Source: Actinomadura_C sp036008685
Lineage (GTDB): Bacteria; Actinomycetota; Actinomycetes; Streptosporangiales; Streptosporangiaceae
Assembly: GCA_036008685.1 (NCBI GenBank)
Contig: DASYNF010000131.1
Span: forward strand, 1-49,134
Length of the DNA stretch: 49,134 nucleotides
Direction of reading: 5' to 3'
The position numbers and the translations under genes were made by a program. The first letter of the stretch is position 1. Each line of letters opens with the position of its first letter. Shown piece by piece: positions 41,780 to 49,134 of the stretch. A model generated the notes under the pieces. The model was not told the DNA's origin, did not search any database, and saw only the letters and a program-made list of their open reading frames with translations.

Positions 41780-41845
41780 TCGCGGTTCGCCCCCGCGAGC
41801 GACGTTCCGCCGGGATCGTGGAGTGCCGGCTTCGGCCCGGTGTGA

Positions 41846-42055
41846 CTAGGGCAGATCGTGGCCGTTCGCCTTGATGGCCGTGGTGAACGTGGCCCATTCG
41901 GATGCGGCGAAGGTCAGCCTGGGGCCGTCGGGGTTCTTGGAGTCGCGGACGGCGACCGCGTTGGGGAGGTCGGCGAGTTCGACGCAGTCCTCGCCGCCCT
42001 GTCCGCTGTGGCTGCTCTTGCGCCAATGCATGGCCGTGAGATCCAACTCGGTCAC
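41846..42055 (-). CDS. DUF397 protein (partner of a DUF5753 regulator)
   Basis: 69 residues. It has the complete DUF397 pattern: LTAMHWRKSSHSGQGGEDCV, ELADLPNAVAVRDSKNPDGP, RLTFAASEWATF. Such proteins form pairs with HTH/DUF5753 (Scr1-type) regulators throughout actinomycetes and act in development and toxin-antitoxin-like switches. The start GTG 42055 overlaps the upstream TGA as GTGA, and GGAGG lies nine bases before it. Since its partner has lost its DNA-binding domain, its present role is doubtful. Confidence 0.9.
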   Translation of the reverse strand: MTELDLTAMHWRKSSHSGQGGEDCVELADLPNAVAVRDSKNPDGPRLTFAASEWATFTTAIKANGHDLP

Positions 42056-42603
42056 GTGAGGTCCTCCACAGCTTTCATGATCCTTTTCTCGGACTCGCCG
42101 CGGGACAGCGCCGTCCCCGTGACCAGGTCGAACCGTACGGCACACTCTGTCACCGTGTCCGACTCCTCGATCACCTGGCCGATGCCGGGTCCCTCCTGAT
42201 ACAGGATCTCTGTGCCGTCGCCGAGCCGCAAGAGGGTCAACTTGCCGTCCAGGCCGGCGTAGGTGACCGCGGAGAACGGCAGCACGCGCACCTGGATGTG
42301 CGGGGACCCGACGAGCTCCGCCAGGCGGGTGAGTTGTTCGCGCATCACCTCAGGTCCGCCGACCGGGCGGTGGAGGACCGCCTCGTCGAGGACAAAGGAG
42401 GCGTGCGGCGGCTTCTCGCAGTGCAGGAGTTCCTGGTGCTCCAGTCGTGCGGCGACCCGCTCGTTCAGTACTTCGGACGCCAGTGCCGGGTTCATCACGC
42501 CCCGGGCGTAACCCTCGGTCTGGAGGAGGCCAGGGACGAGCTGCGCTTCGAAGGAGCGGATCAGCACCGCCTCGGTTTGCAACTCCATGTACCTGGGGAT
42601 CAC
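42052..42603 (-). pseudogene. Truncated DUF5753 (Scr1-type) regulator lacking its helix-turn-helix
   Basis: 183 residues from GTG 42603, all of it the DUF5753 effector domain: IRSFEAQLVPGLLQTEGYAR at the start, then VLDEAVLHRPVGGPEVMREQ, IQVRVLPFSAVTYAGLDGKL and a normal C-terminus. Full members have about 280 residues with an N-terminal HTH. Here an in-frame TGA lies just upstream of the GTG, no ribosome binding site is visible, and no HTH is found in any frame back to 42700. It may be a disabled gene or a stand-alone effector domain. It is translationally coupled to the DUF397 gene. Confidence 0.7.
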
Positions 42604-42710
42604 TTCAGGTCATTCCGGTCGCCGAAACGGCGAAGTGGCGTCGGATGACGACCACGCGTTGAGCTGCGGAGCCTGGGGGAGGAAATGACAGGTTCCCTCG
42701 ACCGGGACAT

Positions 42711-42724
42711 ACCGACTGGTCGGT
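42711..42724. promoter_or_regulatory. Palindromic operator upstream of the SDR gene
   Basis: ACCGAC-TG-GTCGGT is a perfect 14-bp palindrome of the kind bound by TetR regulators of actinobacterial lipid or CoA metabolism. It lies 71 bases before the GTG of the SDR gene. No TetR gene is intact nearby, so the regulator would act in trans. Confidence 0.5.
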
Positions 42725-42795
42725 CACTTCGCTACTGTGAAGCCGAGCCCCGTTCGGTGCGAGGAACACGGGGAAATCAGGGAAGGGACCGACAC

Positions 42796-43563
42796 GTGCA
42801 GACCGGACTCCAGGGCAAGACCGCGCTGATCACCGGCGCGTCCAGAGGCATCGGCAAGGCGATCGCCGTGGCGCTGGCCGCCGAGGGCTGCAACGTCGTG
42901 CTGTCCTCCCGCAGGCAGGAGGCGCTGGACGAGGTCGCCGCCGAGATCCGCGCCGCCCACCCCTCCGTGGGGGTGCTGGCCAAGGCCGCGCATGTCGGCG
43001 AGGAGGAGCAGGCGCGCGCGTGCGTCGACGCCGCCGTGGCCGAGTTCGGCGGGATCGACGTGCTCGTCAACAACGCCGGCACCAACCCCTACTTCGGCCC
43101 GATGGTCGACATCAACGCCGCACAGGCGGCCAAGACCGTACAGGTCAACCAGTTCGCCATCGTGCAGTGGACGCAACTGGCCTGGAAGGCGTCGATGGCG
43201 GAGCGCGGCGGCGCCATCATCAACATCGCCTCGGTCGGCGGCATGGCCACCGAGCACGGGATCGGCTACTACAACGCCACCAAGGCCGCGGTGATCCACC
43301 TGACCCGGCAGTTCGCGCTCGAGCTGGCCCCGGCCGTACGGGTGAACGCCATCGCTCCGGGCCTGGTCAAGACCCAGCTCGCCCGGGCTCTGTGGGAGAA
43401 CAACGAAGAGGCGATCAGCAAGTTCATGCCGCTGGGCCGGATCGGGGAGCCGGAGGACATCGCCAACGCCGCCGTCTTCCTGGCCGGCGACACCGCGAGC
43501 TGGCTGACCGGGCAGACCCTCGTGGTCGACGGCGGCGCCATCATCCGCCCCTCCATCGCCTGA
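42796..43563 (+). CDS. Short-chain dehydrogenase/reductase (FabG-like)
   Basis: 255 residues of the classical SDR family: NADP-binding TGASRGIGKAIA, NNAG motif DVLVNNAGTN, catalytic Ser in INIASVGGMATE and YYNATK with the Tyr-xxx-Lys pair. The C-terminus (PLGRIGEPEDIANAAVFLAG) fits 3-oxoacyl-ACP reductase-like enzymes. The start GTG 42796 has GAAGGGA upstream. The next gene, an F420-type oxidoreductase, follows after 46 bases and is probably co-transcribed. The substrate is unknown; the upstream operator suggests acyl-CoA or hydroxy-acid metabolism. Confidence 0.9.
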   Translation: MQTGLQGKTALITGASRGIGKAIAVALAAEGCNVVLSSRRQEALDEVAAEIRAAHPSVGVLAKAAHVGEEEQARACVDAAVAEFGGIDVLVNNAGTNPYFGPMVDINAAQAAKTVQVNQFAIVQWTQLAWKASMAERGGAIINIASVGGMATEHGIGYYNATKAAVIHLTRQFALELAPAVRVNAIAPGLVKTQLARALWENNEEAISKFMPLGRIGEPEDIANAAVFLAGDTASWLTGQTLVVDGGAIIRPSIA

Positions 43564-43609
43564 AGACCACGCGACCGACGACCCCCTGCGACCGACGGGA
43601 GACGAGTTC

Positions 43610-44569
43610 ATGAGCGCACGCTGGGGCCTGACCATCCCGCTCACCGGGATGCCGCTGCCGGACCACCGCGAGCTCGTCGGTGAGCTGGCCGGCCTGGGCT
43701 ACACCGACGCGTGGTCCGCCGAGACCAACGGCTCCGACGCCTTCACCCCGCTGGCGCTCGCCTCACAGTGGGCTCCGGAGCTGCGGCTCGGCCCGGCCAT
43801 CGTGCCGGTCTACACCAGGGGCCCCGCACTGCTGGCCCAGCACGCCGCGACCATGGCACAGCTGGCTCCGGGCCGTTTCGTCCTGGGCATCGGCACCTCC
43901 TCGCCGGCGATCGTCGAACGGTGGAACAGCACGCCCTTCGAGGAGCCGTACAAGCGGGTCCGCGACACTCTGCGGTTTCTGCGGCGCGCGCTGAGCGGGG
44001 AGAAGGTGACCGCGGAGTACGACACCTTCACGGTCAAGGGCTTCACCCTGGACATCGTCCCGGACACGCCCCCGCCGATCGTGCTCGCGGCACTCCGCCC
44101 GGGGATGCTCAGGCTCGCCGCCCGGGAGGCCGACGGCGCCATCACCAACTGGCTCGCGCCCCAGGACGTACGGACCGTACGCGCAGAGCTCGGCTCGGAC
44201 CCCGAGCTGCTCGCGCGGATCTTCGTCTGCCCCACCGAGGATGCCGAGGAGGCGCGCCGGCTCGGCCGCCGGCTCATCGCCGCCTACATGACCGTCCCCG
44301 TCTACGCGGCCTTCCACGACTGGCTCGGTCGCGGTGAGGCGCTCAAGCCGATGCACCAGGCATGGGCCGCGGGCGACCGTAAGGGGGCGCTCGAGGTGAT
44401 CCCGGACGAGGTCGTCGACGACCTGATCGTGCACGGTTCGCCGGAGCGCTGCCGCGCTCGCATACAGGAGTACGTGGACAACGGACTGAGCACCCCGGTG
44501 ATCGCCCTGCTGCCCGGCGGAGAGCTCTCCACGGCCGATGCCGTACGGGCGCTCGCGCCGCACCGGTAA
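43610..44569 (+). CDS. LLM-class F420-dependent oxidoreductase
   Basis: 319 residues of the luciferase-like monooxygenase fold: RWGLTIPLTGMPLPDHREL, YTDAWSAETNGSDAFTPLAL, VPVYTRGPALLAQHAATMAQ with APGRFVLGIGTSSP, and the C-terminal DDLIVHGSPERCRARIQEY. These are hallmarks of F420-linked LLM enzymes; no flavin-monooxygenase partner is present. It would transfer hydride between F420 and an unknown substrate. Start ATG 43610. It shares a likely operon with the SDR gene. Confidence 0.9.
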   Translation: MSARWGLTIPLTGMPLPDHRELVGELAGLGYTDAWSAETNGSDAFTPLALASQWAPELRLGPAIVPVYTRGPALLAQHAATMAQLAPGRFVLGIGTSSPAIVERWNSTPFEEPYKRVRDTLRFLRRALSGEKVTAEYDTFTVKGFTLDIVPDTPPPIVLAALRPGMLRLAAREADGAITNWLAPQDVRTVRAELGSDPELLARIFVCPTEDAEEARRLGRRLIAAYMTVPVYAAFHDWLGRGEALKPMHQAWAAGDRKGALEVIPDEVVDDLIVHGSPERCRARIQEYVDNGLSTPVIALLPGGELSTADAVRALAPHR

Positions 44570-44703
44570 GGGTTTCCGAGCCTGTGACCAGGCCGTTTCC
44601 GCTGTTTAGATCACTTCAGCGGGGGCAGGGGGCCAGGGTTCCTGCCCATAAGACCGTTCTGGGCGCCGGGAACCTTCCGGCCCTCAGGATGTGAGGAGTG
44701 GTC

Positions 44704-45024
44704 GTGCTTACGCTGACCAACAATGCTGCACAAGTGATCCGCTCTGTGTCCGACGAGCCCGAGGTGCCACCCGACACCGGTCTCCGCATCGCCGCCGGCC
44801 CTGAGGGATCAGGGTCGCTCAGCCTCTCCGTCGCCGCCGGCCCGCAGGCCGGTGACAAGGTCGTCGAGAGCAATGGCGCACGGGTCTATCTGGAGCCCGA
44901 GGCCGCCGACCTGCTCAGCGACAAGACGCTGGACGCCGAGGTGGACGAGCATGGGGACGTGGCCTTCCTCATCGGGGACCTGCCTCCCGACGGAGGAGGG
45001 GACCTGCCCCCCGAAGGAGGATGA
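44704..45024 (+). CDS. HesB/IscA-like protein lacking all cysteines
   Basis: 106 residues. The fold pattern is that of A-type iron-sulfur carriers: LTNNAAQVIRSV, TGLRIAAG, LSLSVAAGPQAGDKVVESNG, ARVYLEPEAADLLSDKTLDA and EHGDVAFLI. The three metal-binding cysteines of IscA are absent, and in fact there is no cysteine at all. The C-terminus carries a short duplicated GDLPP(D/E)GG tail. Actinobacterial members annotated HesB often look like this, so the name reflects fold, not proven Fe-S binding. GTG 44704 is preceded by GAGGAG; GTG 44698 is less likely. Confidence 0.8.
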   Translation: MLTLTNNAAQVIRSVSDEPEVPPDTGLRIAAGPEGSGSLSLSVAAGPQAGDKVVESNGARVYLEPEAADLLSDKTLDAEVDEHGDVAFLIGDLPPDGGGDLPPEGG

Positions 45025-45139
45025 GCCCGGCGCCGGACGGCCGCCCGGCGCCCCGCGCCGGACGATCACTGGGTGATCGCGTCGTCGGCCGTTCGGTGCT
45101 TCCCCGCGATGCCCGAGCCGGTCTGCCAGACTGGCCGTC

Positions 45140-45304
45140 GTGGCTTCCGACGAGTCCGAGGACGAACTCGAGCGGCAGATCCATGAGCGTTACGGCACCT
45201 GGCGGGACACCCCGCCGGGGCCTTTCGGCTGCCTGGCCGTCCTCGTCTTCACGGCACTGACCACAGGGGCGGTCGTTCTCGGGATGGTGCTGTTGCTGCG
45301 TTGA
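45140..45304 (+). CDS. Small single-pass membrane protein
   Basis: 54 residues. An acidic N-terminus (VASDESEDELERQIHERYGT) is followed by WRDTPPGPFGC and one membrane helix (LAVLVFTALTTGAVVLGMVL). It starts at GTG 45140. CAGACT eight bases upstream can serve as a -10 box for a leaderless mRNA, and there is no Shine-Dalgarno. A hairpin follows at 45314. The amphipathic-then-TM layout and the flanking signals favour a real gene. The function is unknown. Confidence 0.6.
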   Translation: MASDESEDELERQIHERYGTWRDTPPGPFGCLAVLVFTALTTGAVVLGMVLLLR

Positions 45305-45313
45305 CCATGGCAC

Positions 45314-45334
45314 CGATCACCATGGCGGTGATCG
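45314..45334 (+). terminator. Hairpin after the small membrane protein gene
   Basis: CGATCACC-ATGGC-GGTGATCG, an 8-bp perfect stem, nine bases past the stop. Confidence 0.45.
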
Positions 45335-45519
45335 CGATGGCGTCCCGGAGGGGTCCCGGCCGCGGACGACGAGCGGGTCGTACGGTGGCAGGAGGGCTCC
45401 GGTCGCGGCCGGCGGCCCATGTCAGGATCGGCCCTGACGGCATCGCCCGGCGGACGGAACCGGCGACGGAACCGGCAAGATCGTCCGGGGATGCCACGGG
45501 CCACCAGGGAGGGAGAACG

Positions 45520-46158
45520 ATGCGGCTGACCAAGCTCGGCCACGCGTGCGTACGGTTGCAGAAGGACGATCGGACACTGGTCATCGACCCCGGGGCACTG
45601 ACCCCCGAGGACGCCTTCGCGGGTGCGGAGGCGGTCCTGATCACGCATGAGCACTTCGATCACTTCGAGGCCGAACGCCTGCGCCAGGCGATGGCCGCCG
45701 ACCCGCGGCTGGAGGTCTGGACCTGCCATCCCGTGGCCGTGGGCCTGTCCGACCTCGGCGCCAGGGTCCATGTCACCGGCCATGGTGACGCGGTCACCGT
45801 GGCGGGGTTCGAGCTGCACGTCCACGGATACAAGCATGAGATCGTGCACCCGGACGTGCCTCCGGTGGACAACATCGGCTTCCTGGTGGACGGTGAGGTG
45901 TTCCACCCCGGGGACGCGTTCACCATTCCGGAGGCCGAGGTGCCGACACTGTGCCTGCCGACGAACGCGCCATGGATGAAGGCGCCCGAGATGTTCGCCT
46001 ACGTGCGTGAGATCCGACCGCGCCGGGCCTACTCCGTACACGACGGCCTGCTCAACGAGTTCGGGCTCGGTCTCATCGATGCGATGCTGAGCGGCGAGGC
46101 CAAGCGGACGGACGCGGACATCCGGCGCCTGCGCGGTGGCGAGTCGGTGGACCTGTAG
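45520..46158 (+). CDS. Metallo-beta-lactamase-fold hydrolase (UlaG-like)
   Basis: 212 residues beginning MRLTKLGHACVRLQ, with VIDPG and the metal motif THEHFDHFE (His43, His45, Asp47, His48). Later ligands are likely His in VHVTGHGD, Asp in FHPGDAFTIP and His in AYSVHDGLL. This is the UlaG/L-ascorbate-6-P lactonase-like branch of the MBL superfamily; the substrate is unknown. The ATG 45520 start has GGGAGGGAG upstream. A direct repeat GACGGAACCGGC x2 lies in the 215-base upstream gap. The HAD gene follows after 52 bases. Confidence 0.85.
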   Translation: MRLTKLGHACVRLQKDDRTLVIDPGALTPEDAFAGAEAVLITHEHFDHFEAERLRQAMAADPRLEVWTCHPVAVGLSDLGARVHVTGHGDAVTVAGFELHVHGYKHEIVHPDVPPVDNIGFLVDGEVFHPGDAFTIPEAEVPTLCLPTNAPWMKAPEMFAYVREIRPRRAYSVHDGLLNEFGLGLIDAMLSGEAKRTDADIRRLRGGESVDL

Positions 46159-46210
46159 CGACGGCGGTGGCGTACGGCCGGACATCGGCAGGGCGAGGGA
46201 AGGGCGGGCT

Positions 46211-46867
46211 ATGCGGATCGAGGCGGTCTTCTTCGACATCGGGGAGACGCTCGTCAACGAGGGAGAGATCTACGGCCGCTGGGCCGACTGGCTGGGCGTA
46301 CCCCGGCACACCTTCCTCACCAAGCTCGGAGCCATCCTGGCCGGAGGCGGGTCCCACATGGACCTCTTCGAGGCCTTCCGGCCCGGGTTCGACCTCGAGA
46401 CCGAGGAGAAGCGCCGGGCCGAGGCCGGGATGCCCAACGGCTTCGGCCCCGAGGACCTCTATCCGGACGCCCGCGCGTGCCTGGCCGGGCTGCGTGCGCT
46501 CGGGTTGTTCGTCGGCGTGGCCGGCAACCAGCCTGTGGAGGCGGTCGCGCAGTTCGCGGCCCTCGGCCTGGACGCCGATGTGGTCGGGATCTCGGCGGTC
46601 TGGGGGATGGAGAAGCCGGCGCCGGAGTTCTTCGCCCGCTGCGTGCGGGAGGCCGGCCGGCTTCCAGGTGAGGTGCTGTACGTCGGGGACCGCATCGACA
46701 ATGACGTCCGGCCCGCGCTGGAGTCGGGCGTGCAGGTGGCTTTCCTCCGCCGCGGTCCGTGGGGCTATATCCAGCGCGACGACGAGGCGCTGGAGCGCTG
46801 CCGGTTCCGCTTGGACTCGCTGGCCGAGCTTCCGGCGCTGATCGAGGAGCACAACCGCCGCTCGTAG
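46211..46867 (+). CDS. HAD-superfamily hydrolase
   Basis: 218 residues of the haloacid dehalogenase-like family. Motif I is VFFDIGETLVNEG with the nucleophilic Asp present; the second Asp is Gly, as in many subfamily members. Motif II is near VGVAGNQPVEAVAQF, the motif III Lys is in MEKPAPEFF, and motif IV is VLYVGDRIDNDVRPALESG. A helical cap lies between motifs I and II. It probably dephosphorylates a small metabolite. Start ATG 46211 with GGGAAGGGCGGG upstream. The likely operon partner is the MBL-fold gene. Confidence 0.85.
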   Translation: MRIEAVFFDIGETLVNEGEIYGRWADWLGVPRHTFLTKLGAILAGGGSHMDLFEAFRPGFDLETEEKRRAEAGMPNGFGPEDLYPDARACLAGLRALGLFVGVAGNQPVEAVAQFAALGLDADVVGISAVWGMEKPAPEFFARCVREAGRLPGEVLYVGDRIDNDVRPALESGVQVAFLRRGPWGYIQRDDEALERCRFRLDSLAELPALIEEHNRRS

Positions 46868-47101
46868 CGGCACCGCCGGGCCCCGCGCCGGTGGGGCCGG
46901 CCGGAAACGAACGTCTCTCCGGATGACCGGCTCCGGCTGCCTGGATCCGTACCGGCTCGAGTGTGCGTCGTCCTTTCCCGGGCGCCCGATCCGCGACCCC
47001 TGGCCGGAACGGGTCAAGGGGAGCGCCGGTGTCGGCCAGGCCACAGCATGGGTAGGGACCGGGCCCTGCGAGTCGCATCCGAGATGTCGTCAAATATCGA
47101 T

Positions 47102-49134
47102 ATGGTCGAACATATGCCTAACGAGTCGACCGGGGATTCGGGCCCCATGGATCCCGAGGGGACCCGCGCCGGCAGAGGTCGCCTGCTGGCCCGGCGCTAC
47201 CGACTGGGAAAGCCCGTCGGGCACGGTGGCATGGGCACGGTCTGGCAGGCGCACGACGAGGTCCTGGGCCGGGACGTAGCGGTTAAAGAGGTCATCCTCC
47301 CGCACGGCCTGAGCGACGACGAACGGGCGATCCAGTACAAGCGGACCTTCCGCGAGGCCCGTACCGCCGCTCGCCTGGGCCACCCCGGCGTCGTCACCGT
47401 CTATGACGTCGTCGAGGAGGCCGGCCGGCCGTGGATCATCATGGAGCTGGTCCGGTCCCGCTCTCTCGACCAGGTCATCAAGCAGGAGGGGCTGCTGCCC
47501 CCGGGCCGTGCGGCCCGGATCGCCCGGCAGATGCTCGCCGCGCTCCATGCCGCCCACGAGGCCGGGGTCCTGCACCGCGACGTCAAGCCGAGCAATGTGC
47601 TGGTGGGCTCGGGCGACCGGACCGTCCTGACCGACTTCGGCATCGCCACGGCCACCGGTGACGTCACCCTGACCCAGACCGGGCTGGTGATGGGGTCGCC
47701 CGCCTACATCGCCCCGGAGCGGGCCCGCGGGCGGACCGTCGGCCCGCCCTCCGACCTGTGGTCCCTCGGCATCACCATCTACGCCATGGTGGACGGCAAG
47801 TCGCCGTACGACCGTCCCGAGGCGATGGCCTCGCTGGTGGCGATCATCTCCGAGGAGCCGGAGCCCGCGGTCAACGCCGGCCCGCTCACGCCGGTCGTCG
47901 AGGGACTCCTCCGCAAGGACCCCGACGAGCGGATGAACGCGCACGAGGCCGGGAGGCTGCTGGACGAGATCGTCCGTGCGGACGCCCGCCAGGCCCAGAG
48001 GACGCGCCCGATCCCGAGGCCTTCGGACGAGGCTCTCGCGGGGGCGGGTGCCGAGGCCCCGGGAGGGCCCGCGCCCTCGGAGTCCCCGGCCGCGGTGCCG
48101 GAGCCGCCGGGCACCGAGGACGGCGGGGCCGAGGGCGCCGGTGCGGGCCCCACCATCGGGACCGGATCCGCCGGATCCGCCGCGGCCGGACCCGCCGGGC
48201 CGCAGGGCCCTGGGTCCCGTCCCCGCGGGAGCCGCCGGCCGGTGGGACGACGGTCTGAAGGACAACGGCCTGAAGGACAACGACAGGCGGAGGAGCACTC
48301 CGCGGCCGCCGAGGCGGCCGGCGTGGTGCGCGATGACGCCCCCTCGGCCGGGACCTCCGCGATCCCGGGTACGAGTACGGGCACGGCCGCGGTGGATCCC
48401 GGGTCCGATGCGGATCCGACCCTGGCCTCCGGACGGTCGGGTCCGGGCCCGGCGGGCGGATCATGGTTCCTCGGGATGCGGGTCACCACGACCACGGTCA
48501 TCCTCGCCATCGTGCTCGTCGCGCTGCTGGTGCTCGGCATCGTGGCCGTACAGGCGCTGTCCCCGGGCCATGGCGCCGCACCACGCTCGCGCACGTCCCC
48601 CGCCGGCGGCACGCCGGGGCCCGGGGGCGGTCGGTCCTCGACGTCCCAGGCCACTCCGACGTCGTACCGGCCTTCCGACGTGAAGACCCCGGCCGCCTCC
48701 GGTGTCCCCGCGGGTTTCAAGACGCACCGTGATCCCAGCGGCTTCGCCATCGCGATCCCGAAGGACTGGAAGGGCCCGGAGAAGCGGGACTCTTCATCGT
48801 CGAGCGTGTTCTACACCGCGCCGGACGGCGCCTTCATCCAGGTGGACCAGACCCGTCGCCCGAACAAGAGCGCGCTCGAGGACTGGCAGAAGCTCTCCAA
48901 GAACGGCTCCAACCTCTACTCCGGGTACAAGAAGATCAAGGTCGAGGCGGTCACGGAGGGCGCACCGCTGACCGACCCGACCGGCAGGAAGATCGCGGAC
49001 TGGGAGTTCACCCACGGGTCCGCGCCGACACACGTGCTCAACCGCGGGTTCATCATGAACGGCCGGGGCTACGCCATCCTGCTCTCGGCGCCCGACCGGG
49101 ACTGGAAGAGCACCTTCGAGCGGCTCGCCCCCGT
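47102..49134 (+). CDS. Membrane-anchored serine/threonine protein kinase (partial, C-terminus off the right edge)
   Basis: About 677 residues visible. The Hanks-type kinase domain is near residues 24-285: glycine loop VGHGGMGTVWQAHDE, VAVKEV lysine, HRDVKPSNVLV catalytic loop, DFGIATATGDVTLTQTG activation segment, SPAYIAPERARG. A ~170-residue Pro/Ala/Gly-rich linker leads to a membrane helix (TTTTVILAIVLVALLVLGIV). The extracellular part begins PAGFKTHRDPSGFAIAIPKD and is open at the window end. There are no PASTA repeats in the visible part. Start: ATG 47102, inside the palindrome ATATCGATAT (47094-47103), or the in-frame ATG 47114; neither has a good ribosome binding site. Confidence 0.9.
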   Translation, partial: MVEHMPNESTGDSGPMDPEGTRAGRGRLLARRYRLGKPVGHGGMGTVWQAHDEVLGRDVAVKEVILPHGLSDDERAIQYKRTFREARTAARLGHPGVVTVYDVVEEAGRPWIIMELVRSRSLDQVIKQEGLLPPGRAARIARQMLAALHAAHEAGVLHRDVKPSNVLVGSGDRTVLTDFGIATATGDVTLTQTGLVMGSPAYIAPERARGRTVGPPSDLWSLGITIYAMVDGKSPYDRPEAMASLVAIISEEPEPAVNAGPLTPVVEGLLRKDPDERMNAHEAGRLLDEIVRADARQAQRTRPIPRPSDEALAGAGAEAPGGPAPSESPAAVPEPPGTEDGGAEGAGAGPTIGTGSAGSAAAGPAGPQGPGSRPRGSRRPVGRRSEGQRPEGQRQAEEHSAAAEAAGVVRDDAPSAGTSAIPGTSTGTAAVDPGSDADPTLASGRSGPGPAGGSWFLGMRVTTTTVILAIVLVALLVLGIVAVQALSPGHGAAPRSRTSPAGGTPGPGGGRSSTSQATPTSYRPSDVKTPAASGVPAGFKTHRDPSGFAIAIPKDWKGPEKRDSSSSSVFYTAPDGAFIQVDQTRRPNKSALEDWQKLSKNGSNLYSGYKKIKVEAVTEGAPLTDPTGRKIADWEFTHGSAPTHVLNRGFIMNGRGYAILLSAPDRDWKSTFERLAP

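Noticed and set aside
45301..45519. N-terminal extension of the MBL hydrolase back to 45301
   Set aside because: The extension is Arg/Gly-rich and the strong ribosome binding site before ATG 45520 fixes the start at the family's usual MRLTKLGHA.

Overview
The window is high-GC actinomycete chromosome. Four things point to the actinomycetes and probably to Streptosporangiales: very high GC, many GTG starts, a tmRNA tag reading ANSKRTEFALAA, and a DUF5753/DUF397 pair. The order is inferred from remembered tag sequences and gene families, not from a database search. Most of the window is conserved housekeeping and metabolic DNA, with small accessory islands and several decayed genes.

Region 1 (1-5057): a cell-wall recycling cluster. 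murQ (running off the left edge) is translationally coupled to an RpiR-family regulator. An N-acetylhexosamine kinase is divergent, and a likely operator palindrome lies between them. A DUF6912-like gene and a SigE-type sigma factor with its partner membrane protein follow. Region 2 (5323-16136): carbon and amino acid catabolism, with P5C dehydrogenase, a HAD protein without its nucleophile, acetoacetyl-CoA synthetase, an HpcH/HpaI aldolase and the giant NAD-glutamate dehydrogenase. PruA makes glutamate and the large dehydrogenase oxidises it, so the two could act in series. Region 3 (16301-18540): two paralogous lipoproteins.

Region 4 (18670-25529): a translation and division block with prfB, a small zinc-ribbon membrane protein, ftsE, ftsX, smpB, a penicillin-binding-protein homologue with all three catalytic motifs lost, an unassigned structured RNA candidate, and ssrA. 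SmpB and tmRNA form the trans-translation rescue system; FtsE and FtsX form one membrane complex that controls cell-wall hydrolysis. Region 5 (25752-30988): an EI24/CysZ-like membrane protein, a repeat-rich one-pass membrane protein and a double-domain acyl-CoA dehydrogenase.

Region 6 (31050-37531): a small exopolysaccharide-type locus with a nucleotide-sugar epimerase, a GT4 glycosyltransferase, a secreted beta-helix protein, a nucleotide-sugar dehydrogenase and a Wzz/BY-kinase fusion with an altered Walker A. No flippase or polymerase is in the window. Region 7 (37624-46867): mixed small genes (MarR, LysR, cysteine dioxygenase-like, TIGR03086-like, PPOX, SDR, LLM oxidoreductase, HesB-like, MBL, HAD), with a frameshifted TetR remnant, a truncated DUF5753 gene and a 4 x 13 bp tandem repeat. 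Region 8 (47102-49134): a membrane Ser/Thr kinase cut by the right edge.

I see no insertion sequence, prophage, CRISPR array or tRNA. The strongest leads are the pseudo-transpeptidase behind smpB, the five-hairpin RNA candidate before ssrA, the HAD and BY-kinase proteins with altered catalytic residues, and the TetR remnant that still sits beside an intact operator.
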